This document shows positions 13,867 to 25,541 of a stretch of 64,000 nt of DNA, in pieces. Source of the DNA: Erpobdella octoculata (Eukaryota; Annelida; Clitellata; Hirudinida; Erpobdellidae); the NCBI GenBank assembly GCA_963978895.1, contig OZ022246.1:21647103-21711102 (forward strand). The letters run 5' to 3'. Position 1 is the stretch's first letter, and each line of letters begins with the position of its first letter. The translations under genes were made by a program, and so were the position numbers. The notes under the pieces are model-generated. The model worked only from the letters and a program-made list of their open reading frames with translations, was not told the DNA's origin and made no database searches.

Positions 13867-16072
13867 TTTGTTACTGGTCTACACAAAAAAACATCTATAT
13901 ATATCAAATAGAAATGTTGGCAAACAATAAATAGCCATTGAACTATATCATGCAAAGCTTGAGGAGAAAACCCCAAATTGTTTTCATTATAGGAAGACTA
14001 ATAGAGCAGAGGCGATTAAAAATAACATCAAAAGAGTCAGAAGAGAGTCAACTTTATTTATTGGTTAGCAACGAAAAAAAGCAAAAGCACAATCCGGTAA
14101 TAAGCATAATCAGCGAATTCATCAGAGACAAATATGACTATATGTAATATCATTTTTCTATAAATTGTACTAGTTGATTATGATATTGAAACTTAAAAAA
14201 TCAGTTGTATTCAAGAGTATATCAACAAAGGTCACTATCTGCACAACAACGATGCTAACCGTTATCTCTTCAGCGTGACATTTCTAATAACCCCGAGTCA
14301 GGAATTGCGGTCTTTTTATGTAGGACCGACAAACGTTCGCTGGATCCAATATTGAGCATAAAAGCAAACAAGCGAATGAATGTGACATGTTATGCGTTTT
14401 TTCCAAGCACCAAGATCCGGTCGTCATGCTGCATCAAAGCTAGTCCACAATTAATCCAGTCTGAATGTCATCACTATGGAATAATTCTTGATTATATCGT
14501 GAAAATAAAAACAAAATTCTAGAAGAGTTTTTAAAACATATCACATACCCAATCGATGAACTGCACTTAGCATTTAATCTTTAAAACAGTGAGCAATCTC
14601 CTAACAACTCGAATGACTTTGGGTGTTGTGTATATGATAAAATTGATTACCCATAGGTGTACAAGCTTGTTGTAAAGAGGCAAAAAAGTGTTATGAACTG
14701 TGAACGGCGCTTCTTTAAAACAAAACTCAATTTTAAAAAATATTGGTTTTTTAATCATAGAAAACCAATGCGTTACATGTAAAAATATGTTATATGCAGT
14801 AAAGAAGAGCTAAGTAAATTTCAAGTCTTATTAAACAAACTTTACATGTAAAAACAATGCTTTTATTTGTTAAAAACAAATAACCTAATCAAAAATGTTC
14901 CAAAAAAACTTTTAAAACAAAATAAATTAATTTATTATAATTCATTCGCTAGTGTTTTCTATTTTGTCTGCCAGGAGCTTTTCATGGTCTTATGATTTGT
15001 ATAATAAGTTTTATATCATTTATAATAACTTTAGCTTATAATTAATCATTTCTACACAAAACAATTTCTAATTTACTAGCAAAAACTAAAATATTATTTT
15101 CTTCATCTTTTATAAAAAAAATAACTACTTTTTCTCAACTTTTTGTTATTTATTTGCGGCAGAACGAAGGACACGCCGTGCAAATTTCGGTAGCTTGGCA
15201 AGAGATTATCGGGGTAGTTCATCAACAAAAAATTCTTTGTCATGAGTAATGTAAATACATAATCATCCGATAATGAAAATTGACGAATCCCCAAAAATAC
15301 GAAATACCAGATAATTTCAATTGATGGGCTAGATGATAAAAAGCTTGAGCAAAAAGAAAGATGAACACTTGCGTTTTGTATCTAATCTGAATGACCTTGT
15401 CTTTTTGGACTGCTGTTAGTTTTTAAGCTGCTTTGAAGAAGAGAACGGGAAGCTTTTCAACTTTCAACAAACTTTTTTATAAAATGATAATTTTTAAAGA
15501 TAATTAATGAATTTGCCAAGTAACAATTTCATCACACTAACAAACGTAGGCTGGTCTGTGCACATTTTCTTGTTTGTTTTAGATGTTTGTTGGGGAAACA
15601 TCGGCTTTGAACACAATCGAAAATCATCATTTTTACTTTTTCACTTTGCTTCGGAAATGTGTCTTCTTGTTAAACTCGATTAAACGTTAACACATGAATT
15701 TGTCGTAGATAGATATCAGTTTTATTTAAATTAATTTGCGAGTTTGTTTGTTTTCTCGTCAAGCACTTAGTTAGGTTTAATTTTGAAAAATTCAATAGAA
15801 TAACAAGCTTTTCAACAAAACATGCCTAAAATTCTTCCTTTCAAGAAATAAGCACTGCAAACAAATTTACTGTAAAAATTAAATAATTTGAAGAAAGAAA
15901 ATCAATGTTTTGTTAAAAGTAATTCACATGTTTTTCATTTCATATTATCACAATGTAAAACACCTCATCCTTTAAACAGGTTAAAAAGGTATGTGCTATC
16001 TAACCAACTGAAACTAAATTACCAATTAAAAAATCTAGCTTGTTAACTTGTTAGTAATTTTGGGAAAAAAAG
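13867..16072. other. intergenic spacer, channel genes 1 and 2
   Basis: About 2.2 kb of AT-rich DNA holding the 5' flank of gene 1 (including its probable untranslated exon) and the 3' flank of gene 2. No exon, RNA gene or clear transposon recognised; short open frames here lack family motifs. Confidence 0.5.
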
Positions 16073-19000
16073 TTAATTCGTAATGAACCAATTTTCTTCC
16101 GCCAAACTAATTTCAGACGACATCAAGTTCAAAGGAAAACTTCCAATTCTTGGCGTTCCACAAGGATTGAGATCATCGTCAGAGTACGCGTCATCCAGAA
16201 AGCATTCTGATTCCATCGAATTGTGATGGATTTCCACGCTGGATGTCAATGACTCTCCAGATGATAATAATAATTTATCAAGAACCTGTTTGTCTTTTTT
16301 ATTGCATCCCGTTTTGTATGCTTCTGACAGACAAATGCCAAACAGATCGCAGATCAGTTCGATGAACTCCATAATAGTGAATAAAGAAAAGCCAACATAA
16401 AAGCCGACGACTCCTCCCAGATCAGTTATGAAATTGTTGAGCTGAATTAAAGGAAAAAAATTAATGAATAACTAATTAATTCATTTATTTATTTTACTGT
16501 AAATGATAAAAAAATTTAACTTTGTAAGCTGGTTTTTCTTTAATGGAAGTAAAAGTAAAATCGTTTATATGAACATTAAACTTTCCGAAGCTGTTTGTGT
16601 TGTTTTCAATATCGATGTATAACTCCTCAAAATAAGTTTTATTCTTCAAACTTTCCTGAATATTTTTAGTTTTATTTAAAATCGCAAAAAATAAGTAGTT
16701 TTATGATTATTTGAAAATATTTTTAGTTTTAAAAAAGCTAACAAACTTACAACAAAATTTTGCGATGGCCAAATTGCTTTTCCAATTGTTGGAATGTAAA
16801 ATAATTGACTGTAATTGAAAGAAAAAACCTAAATTAAACTGTTTTTAAACTAATTGTTAGTTAATAGCAAAATAAAATAATATATGCCACCTTAATTAAA
16901 TTAAATTATCAAAAAAAACTAGTGCAAATGAAACTTACCTACAAGGAGCTCTACAGATAGATGAACAATGATCAGTGAGGTAGTCTTTGTAAACATTTTC
17001 CATGCATTCCACTGGAGACAACAATTCCATGTAATTAATTATTAAATTAGTAAACAGCTCATGTTTGCAGAATCAATGAGCAATCAATAAAATGTTCACT
17101 CACCTTGATTGAAGTTAGAACTGGAACAAATATGTTCTCCATTATTTTTCTGGATTGGAAATTTCAGGAGCGTACAAGCACATCTACTAAGCATCTCGCT
17201 TCTTATGCAAGTGAGCAGACAATCCTGATAGTTTAATTGGAAGATCAACAAAAGGAAAGTCAAAAGTTTTTTTTTATATAAAAGATTTTACTTCAATGTT
17301 AAAAATCTATAATATAATATAATATAATATAATATAATATAATATAATATAATATAATATAATATAATATAATATAATATAATATAATATAATATAATAT
17401 AATATAATATAATATAATATAATATAATATAATATAATATAATATAATATAATATAATATAATATAATATAATATAATATAATATAATATAATATAATAT
17501 AATATAATATAATATAATATAATATAATATAATATAATATAATATAATATAATATAATATAATATAATATAATATAATATAATATAATATAATATAATAT
17601 AATATAATATAATATAATATAATATAATATAATATAATATAATATAATATAATATAATATAATATAATATAATATAATATAATATAATATAATATAATAT
17701 AATATAATATAATATAATATAATATAATATAATATAATATAATATAATATAATATAATATATAATTACTTTTTCACTGTAAGTGACGTCATAAAGTTCCT
17801 GATATATAGTTTTGACTGATTCATCAGCGTTCAACTCACTGCAGTTACTGTAGAGACCACCCAGTTTTTTTGTTTTCAACTCCAAAGTGAAATTAATTGT
17901 GATTTAACGGAATAATTTTAATAAAAGTATGAATTAAGGTTTAAAGTGTTTTTAATTATTTCAGTTTTAATGGTTTTTATTATTAAAATAAAAAAAATTA
18001 AACGGTATTGAACGCCACGCATAACAACAAAACTAACCTTGCTCACCCCGATGTAAGTGAGAGTTCCCGGGGAAACAAGAATGCCTTCGTCCTCAGGGTA
18101 GGGCATACGCCTGGGATCGTGGACGACTACTCGTAGACCAGCTGATTCAGACAGCTCGTCTATGTAATCCATTTGATGCACGTTGAACATTATAGACAAA
18201 CCTTTTTAAGTAGGCATTAATTTAAGATCTTTTATTTAAACTATTCAGACGAATTTGAATCGATGATTATAAAAACTGTCATTAATTGCTTTTGAGCGTT
18301 CAATATAATTCATCATGTGTTAAAAACCAACTGATAAAACTGAAGCAATTACAAATAAATTAAAAATATTATTTTAAAACCATTATTTGGTCCTGTTCTT
18401 CCTGCCTTCTTCGAAGCCTGAAAACGTTTTTGACCTCGTGCTGAGTTGAAGGTAAAGCAGTCTCCGTAGTAGTTGTTGGGTAGGTAGTCGAAGTCACTTC
18501 GTTTGCATTTCATCACACACAGTAATTTATATAATACATATTAAATCACGTAATTTATTTTTTTATTTTTAAATATTAAATAAAAATTTATAAAAAGAGA
18601 AACTTGTTTAGGTTTTCATTCTCAATTACATTTAAATTAAATATTAAACTTATATAATAAAAACATCTGTTGATTTCATGATGTTTGATTTATATAATAT
18701 CATTTTTAGCTAACTTGAAACCACATGGCTGTCCATGAAAAGTGCAATCAAAGACAATTGAGTCAAAGAAATTCGTGCAATTTCGTCCGCCATCGTCCCC
18801 GGAATCTATCAATTTTTCTAATATTAACGACGACAGTAAATAGTCGATGCGCTGGCTCAGCTCGTGATGGTCTGACTCAGATGAAATCTTATGACCTATA
18901 TATTAAATAGTTACAGTTCTATGAAATTGTAAAATGACGAGTTTGAAACTTGCATCGGTTTGAATAGAACCAACTCACAGAGAGAATTCGCCAGACTGTT

Positions 19001-19670
19001 CTCCACTTCTTTTGTAGTACTATTAGAAGATCCATCTCTTGTCAAACTGCAGTCAACAACAGCTAATTGCTTCTGATAGTTGCTTATCAATGCGTCTAAT
19101 TCCTTGCTTAGCCGTTTTTTCGGCAGCGGATTACTGTTGCAGAAAGTTACTCCAGGAAAATCCATTACCTTGGCGTGCTGCACGCTGAGATCAAGAGCTA
19201 CTTTGTAGCTTACAAACTTGATACCTGGTTCAAAACACATGAAGTAGTTTTAGATGATATCATATATATTAGTAGCAAAAAATTTTAAATTCAAATTTGA
19301 AAAATATTCAAAAAAATGTAACTAGATAATTACTTAAGAAGTAGATGTTGTAACACAATCCAATTAGAGATGCTACAAGGGACAACGTCCACAACACTTT
19401 TTTAGCAAAGCCTAAAAGCCAGAAAAACTTCATTTAAGAATATATATAAAAAATGGTTTAAAATTTTTGGCAATTCAAGCCATAAACGCTTACAAATTAT
19501 CCAACCAAAATCGATTGGCCAAAATCTAAACTTACAATCAGCTAAATGTATCTGAGGTATGCCATGAGAGGTCGTCCGATCCATGAAATCTTCCCAAACT
19601 AGCGAAAGTGAATTCTTAAAATCATCCTTACCGTTGTCTAAATTTTGCGACAACCCGACATCAGATTCAT
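16073..19670 (-). CDS. DEG/ENaC-family sodium channel subunit (array gene 2), 12 exons, start exon missing
   Basis: Exons: 19536-19670 (partial), 19334-19411, 18979-19224, 18715-18895, 18381-18496, 18038-18201, 17769-17879, 17104-17224, 16939-17011, 16751-16808, 16521-16655, 16073-16441; about 594 codons after the first acceptor. Motifs: RTTSHGIPQI, TM1 (VLWTLSLVASLIGLC), FPGVTFCNSNPL, SAGLRVVVHDPRRMPYPEDE, Cys-rich thumb (CLLTC, RCAC, CSSICRAPC) and TM2 with LGGVVGFYVGFS. The N-terminal exon opens at a splice acceptor in frame with no usable ATG before the gate motif, so a short upstream coding exon must supply the start; I could not place it. FPGV replaces the FPAV of its neighbours. The cytoplasmic tail of about 100 residues after TM2 is acidic and Ser-rich (LDDAYSDDDLNP). 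Intron 7 contains the 450-bp AATAT array. Confidence 0.88.
17311..17760. repeat. perfect (AATAT)n pentanucleotide array, 90 copies
   Basis: 450 bp of uninterrupted AATAT units. On the transcribed (minus) strand it reads ATATT repeats and begins about 8 nt after the 5' splice site of exon 7 of channel gene 2 (exon ends 17769). Any long open frame through it is a by-product of a 5-bp repeat free of stops in one phase. Confidence 0.97.
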
Positions 19671-20223
19671 CTAAGTATTTATTTAAAAAAGTGCAACTTC
19701 AAGTTTCATAATTATTGTAACTCTTTATATTCGGTTTAGAAATTGCTAAGCACCGCGCTAACCAAATTCATTCATATTCATATGAGATGTTTTAGAGCTT
19801 TTAAAACCAGGAAAATTTCTTCTTTAGAAATCAAATTGTAGTGAGAAAACGTGAATTTTTTTCAATGCCACATAAAAATCTACGGTCGGTCGATCAATAT
19901 CTGGTGTTGGCCATCTATTATGTATTTGGATGTGTTTTTAACAACACGCACACGATCAATTTTGTATGAATTTAAGACTTGTTTATTAATTTTAATTTCA
20001 ATATTTTTCAAAACAAAACGAATTCAGTAACATTTTTATCAGCTTTAGCCAAAAATTTGAAAACATTGACAAAGTTGTACACAAACACTAATATAATTTC
20101 ACATATGCAGTGTACGTCTTCAATTTAAGCGCAAATTCATCGTACGTTTTTTTAATCCAACACAAATGCATAGTCGAATTTTAAAATAAAACATAAATGC
20201 ATTTTGCATCTTCAGCTCATTTT
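19671..20223. other. short spacer between channel genes 2 and 3
   Basis: Only about 550 bp separate the first found exon of gene 2 from the stop codon of gene 3. The missing start exon of gene 2 and its promoter must lie here, or further up overlapping the end of gene 3. No clear signal was found. Confidence 0.4.
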
Positions 20224-23200
20224 TCATTTGCCTTCTTCCCGCGTGAAACCGCCCATTCTTGGCTTTGCCCATGGATCCATCTCTACGTCATCAAGATTCT
20301 CAGGATCGGAAGTTTTGACAGAATCTGGAAAAATTTGGGATCCTCTGCTCTGTGGAGATTTCAATGTTTTTCTAGCTTTGTATGCTCCAAACAGGCTTAA
20401 GCCAATTAGGTCAAGAAAGAGCTCAACAAACTCAATTATTGAAAGAAGAGACACGCCAAGGTAGAGACCAAGCACCCCGCCAAGATCAGATAAAAACTTA
20501 TCTATCTGATAAATTAACAAATATTTAGTTTTCATAAATAAATTATATAAAACACTAAACTAAAAAATGACGAACTGTATATGCTGGAGTTTCACCAATG
20601 AGATTGTAAGTAAAATCGGAGACATAGACAACAAACTTTCCCCAACTTCTGTTTGAACTTCTAATGTCGAGGCTCAGTAGCCAGAGTCCAGGTTGGGTGT
20701 CAATGACGTCCTTAATTCGGTTGTTTTTGACAAATTTGTGTAAAAAATTAAACCACATAACAGTTTTGTCTGAAAAAAGGCTAACTGCCAATTTGGCTGA
20801 TAATGTTTAAACAAAAGTAGTGTGAACATATTTTTGAGACGGGTATGATGAACTTATTTAGAATAATCCCATAATTGTTATTAAAGGTTGCCAGCAAGAG
20901 TAACATTACCATGTAACGCATGGCTGGCCATGATTCCAAGCTAATTGTGGGATTATATTTTGTCTGGCTGAAAGTATATTAAAATTAGTAAGCTTCAATA
21001 CTGAAAAATTAGATTTTTTAAACACATATTGTTGAACCTGCAAGGAACTGTACAAGAACTTGCACATTTTAATTCATCAGCTTCGTATGCAGTCCACACT
21101 TTAGTCATACAATTAGCTGAAATGAATATTAAAACTAAACTGAAAGTTAAATTCTACAACTTCCTCTATTTCTCAGTTGAACAATTTTAAATAATGTTAA
21201 CAATTTCAAAAACAACTTACTACTTGTTTGATTCTGAACTGAACATGGAACATAACCTTTGATCTTATTGATGGGGAATTTAATGTCAGTGCAGGAGCAT
21301 TTGTTCATCATTTCGTCACTCAGGCAAGAATTAATGCAGTCCTAGTCATTAATTTGTTATACGAACTTTATTATTAGTGAAATAAATTAATGCTAATAAT
21401 AAGGATAAATGTATAGCAGCATTAGGACTCTATTTCATTGTGCAAGAAACTAACAACTAAAATTTTGTACTTTTTCTGAATAAGACGCGTTGTAAAATTT
21501 TGAGTAAATCGTTTCTTTTGAATTTTCAGTACAATTGCCATAAATACCGTTGATTTTTTCTTTCTTGGCCTGTACAAATTATTTTAAAGTTCAGTTTTTA
21601 AAATGTCTACTAAGCAGTTACGAGATATTTTAATGGGGAAAGTGTTTTGTTTGGTTATTATTTTAAATCTGAAACAAATTTCTACCACGGTGACCCCGAT
21701 GTGAGTCAGTGTTCCTGGAAGGACAAGAATTCCATCATCTTCAGGAAAAGGCATTGATTTTGGATCGTGTACAACCACTCGCATGCCAGCTGATTGGGAA
21801 ATCTCTCCAATGTACTCATCTTGCTGCACGTTGAATGTTATCGAAAGTCCTGATAGTTAAACATTTTATATTTTATTTATGACTTTTAGCTAACGTTTTT
21901 AGTATAAAAAATGATTTTAAAATGTTAAATCTGTGGTATATATGTCCTTTAGTGGCCTCGCCAACCGTATGTGGCCCCCGTCTTTCGCACTCGCATCAAA
22001 TTCTTTTCTTTTTTATTCCATCTCGCTGAATTGAAAGTGTAACAGTTGCCATGGTAGTTGTTGTAAAAGTAATCAAACTGGCTACAAGTAAAAACAATTT
22101 TGAAGCAATGATTTTGAAAAGTCTGCGGATATACTTTCAATTCGTTTAAAGTGGCAGTTGATAACTCGAAAAAAATTCGAGCCTATATAGCTGTTGCAAA
22201 TGTTAAAATAAAGACATATCAATATCTCACCTTCAAGCCAAAAATAAATAAATGAATTTATATTTAAAACATTGACCTACTTCACATTACAGGCATATCC
22301 TGCAAAAGCACAATCCATAACCATTTCTTCAAACAGATGCCCGTATTTTTTGTTGTCTTCAATAGCAGAATATTGTTCTAGCAATGCTCTGGCTAGAACG
22401 TAATCTGGTCTTTCGATTTGTGTTTCAGTTTCATTGTCATTATGTAAAAAACATTCTGTAATTTTTATTTATATCATCAATAACTTAATACGGATTAAAG
22501 TAAAAGAATTTATCGTAAATGTTTTAAAATACATCAAATTGAAAGATTAAAAATTTTACATTTATTGCAAAATCATTTTAATAACCTTGCATTTGGGATA
22601 GGCTTTCACGTTCTCTCATTTTGTCATCGAACGTCAAATTCCAGCTAGCTGTTGTTGAACCCGCCCTGGTCGGTTTTGTCACATATGACGTAGCTTTAGA
22701 ATTTGTTGAAGATGTAAATGGTGTGTGCACGCTGCTGGTGGTCAAACTCATTGAGAAAATTGACGGACTCATTGTTCTGTTGTACTGATAAGAGTAACTT
22801 GTTGTTGTTGCTGTTAGGTTGTTGTTGTTAGAAATTTTTCCGTCTGTAGCGGTAGTTGATTCAAATTCGGATGTGTTATCAGAGTTAGTTGCATAAGCAG
22901 ATGGATCGCTAGTCGAGCTGATATTCGTTAAGAAGCTGTTTGTGGTATTTGTTGTCGCAATATTTGTTGTTGTGGACTGCGGATTTGATCCGCAAACGGA
23001 CGATGAAATATTTTTCTGGTAATCTTGTAGCAATTCACGGAAATTTCCATTTAACAGAGATTTCTGAATCGGGTTGTTGTTGCAGAAAGTTACAGCTGGA
23101 AAGGTCATAGAATTTTCATTGATAATGTTTATTTTAACCAAGACATTGAATTGGAAATATTCGTCACCTGAAATGAATGAATGAATGTTAGACAATATTT

Positions 23201-23725
23201 AAGGTGGCGTAAGTCCATGTTAATGGGCCTCAAGGCAAGAAATGAACGTTTTAAGCAGGGGCGTCATTTGCGGAAGGCAAATTTTCTCAAGAAATTTAAA
23301 AAAAAAGTTTAGAAAGCTAAAAAATAAGTTTTTTAATTATCTGCAATTATACTTCCTTGGTAAAACATTTTACCACTTTAATTAAAAAAATATTTCATAA
23401 TAGAACAAAAGTTGTATACACAGGGAGTAGATATTGTAGCAGAGTGCACCGAGAGATGCCAGCGAGACAACCAACCATAGAATCTTCTTGATCGGACCTT
23501 ATTTGAAGTAATATTTTAATTATAATTAAAAAATATAAAAACTTGTTTGTCAAAATTTCAACTAAATAAAAAAACAACCAAAAACAAACTCAACCAACCT
23601 CTGGCATAGTGAACATGAGGGATGCCATGAGACGTGGTATGTTCCTGGAAATATTCCCAGCTCGAAGCCAACGACACAGCGGCATTGGTAGTGTGGAAAT
23701 TTTTCTTCACTATGTTCTTTGCCAT
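20224..23725 (-). CDS. DEG/ENaC-family sodium channel subunit (array gene 3), 12 exons, 671 aa
   Basis: Exons: 23599-23725, 23420-23497, 22586-23167, 22281-22455, 21966-22081, 21686-21849, 21471-21569, 21221-21341, 21038-21116, 20910-20967, 20576-20710, 20224-20505; 2016 nt, ATG to TGA. Motifs: EHTTSHGIPHV, TM1 in exon 2, FPAVTFCNNNPIQKS, SAGMRVVVHDPKSMPFPEDD, Cys-rich thumb (CINSC, KCSC, CASSCTVPC), and LGGVLGLYLGVS (G-x-S about aa 595-597). Exon 3 is long (582 bp) and adds about 110 Ser/Thr/Asn-rich residues after the FPAV strand, including one copy (22818-22934) of the 39-residue unit that is amplified in gene 4. A splice acceptor lies 8 nt before the ATG. Closest paralogue is gene 4. Expected to form part of a trimeric cation channel in the plasma membrane; gating stimulus unknown. 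Confidence 0.92.
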
Positions 23726-23788
23726 TCCAACGTCTACAATAGTATATTCTAAGCGTTATACTCAAATAAAAAATAAAAAATAAACGTC

Positions 23789-24110
23789 TTGAGGTTTTCA
23801 GCTTGTCTTGCTATGTATAAAATTAAAAATGTTTCCTTCGCCTACTACTTAACTAATTTAATTAGTAACCCTCGTAAGTCTGGTCTTAGATCTTCTTTTC
23901 TTAATCACTGTCGTATCTTCACTGTTAAGCATTCTTCTGCTAAACGCTTTTATTCTTACTCTGGTTCATTTCTATGGAACTCTCTTCCTTTTTCTAACAA
24001 TAACTCTAAGTCACTCACTTTTTTCGTAGTGGACTGAAAGCATTCCTGCCCGATCAGTTCATGATCACGCTCTGCGTAACTAAGGCTATATACATTAACT
24101 TGATTGAATT
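23789..24110 (+). mobile_element. non-LTR retrotransposon C-terminal ORF fragment, frameshifted
   Basis: Plus-strand translation shows the end of a LINE reverse-transcriptase ORF: SGLRSSFLNHC, SYSGSFLWNSLPFSNNNSKS, then after a one-base shift FRSGLKAFLPDQF. It is a short broken relic. It lies between the start codon of channel gene 3 and the upstream block shared with gene 4, and its size roughly accounts for the greater distance of that block in gene 3. Confidence 0.7.
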
Positions 24111-24289
24111 TGTTGTTTAGCTAAACTATTTTTAATTCTATCGTAAACTAATTAAAAACATAAAATACATAACATATAACTATTTTTTGTTTTAATAAGA
24201 ACTAAAACAAATATTCTCATTAGTTAGATATACTAATTAGGAATATGAGAGTTTCTCACATGTGTTTTAATGAAATGAATTTGACCAGA

Positions 24290-24480
24290 TCCTTTTTAAG
24301 AGCAACGAAAATATAAGTGCCATAACAACCTGAATTGTTTCATAGTAAATATTTGGCTTACAACAAAACAAGTGGCTTATTGATAGACTCTGGTCGATGA
24401 AGCACAATGGTTTTTGCACTAAACAAAGTAGCGGGAAATGTTTTGTTTGATTTTGTTCTCCAGCGGATACATTAGCTACT
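24290..24480. repeat. duplicated 5' flank shared with channel gene 4 (copy 1)
   Basis: About 190 bp matching 31785-31975 in the same orientation, with long identical runs (e.g. 'cctgaattgtttcatagtaa'). One copy lies upstream of gene 3 and the other upstream of gene 4, so the duplication that made the pair included the promoter side. It may hold shared regulatory sites. Confidence 0.85.
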
Positions 24481-25541
24481 CATTTTTTTAATGGAGGTTT
24501 TCAGAAGCGTTCCGTGTGTTTTAGTACAACAGCAAAATTTTATTATTTTTTGTAGAACTACTCAGTATATAGGCGTGTTTAGATAATTTATAATTCTGCA
24601 AAAATAAAATTGTTTTACAAATATAAGTATTAGTTATTGAGTAAAAGCTATCAGCTTGTGTACCGGCAAAGTAATTTTTCTACAGAAAGCTTATTTTTAT
24701 ACACAAATCAGATTACAGCTCAGAAATGACTTTTCAAAATTTTGTTCGTTGAAAAATGATTTCAATAAAATAAATAATTATAAAGTCTCTAAGTCAAATT
24801 GTGTTTATGTCCTGGTCACAAAATCCAATCTCAATCCGACAAAGACAATGTTGTCACAAACACAAGAATCTTTTAGTTTTTGTACTTTAGCACGTAACGT
24901 AATTTCTAAAAAATCGAGTATTTTAAAAAATGGCAGGCGTCACAACACTAACACGATACAAAAAAACGCGGGAAATTAAACCGATGTTATAGCTCGTCCA
25001 TAGAATCAAAATATTTTACCATAAATATAAAAATAATATAGAAAACATTTTAAAAAATTAACTATAAAAAGATTCAACCAAAAGTTCAAGTTTATCAATA
25101 AATTCAGTTTCAATTGCAGTTACAATAAAGCTTTTTTATTCAAATACGTAACATTTAAGGTGAGTTCTTAACATCACGGGCACAAAAATTTTTAAATAAT
25201 ATAAGACTCGTTTATTAATTTAAATGCTCATATTTTCCAAAATACAAAAACTTAAAACATTGAAAAAATTGAAGAAAAAACTGTTATAATTGACGAAATG
25301 ATTTGTAAATTTTTAATTCAAACACAGATTAATTATAAATCTCCAATTCAAACACAAATACAATCATTGTACATCTTTAATTAAACACGAATGTCTTAAC
25401 ACATAGTTAATTTATTTTCAGTTATATTTAACAACATTTTATGTATTTAATTAAATTTATTTCAAAAATTCTAAATCTACAAATTTTAAACATTCATGAA
25501 ACTATTTACTATTATATTTAGCGTGATTTTTGTCATATTTT
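24481..25541. other. spacer between channel genes 3 and 4
   Basis: About 1 kb, AT-rich, between the duplicated 5' block of gene 3 and the stop codon of gene 4. A 107-codon plus-strand open frame at 24656-24979 has no recognisable domain and low-complexity composition; I do not call it a gene. Confidence 0.5.

Noticed and set aside
17307..17885. 192-codon open frame of Tyr-Ile-Leu repeats
   Set aside because: It is exon 7 of channel gene 2 reading through its donor into the AATAT array; not a protein repeat.
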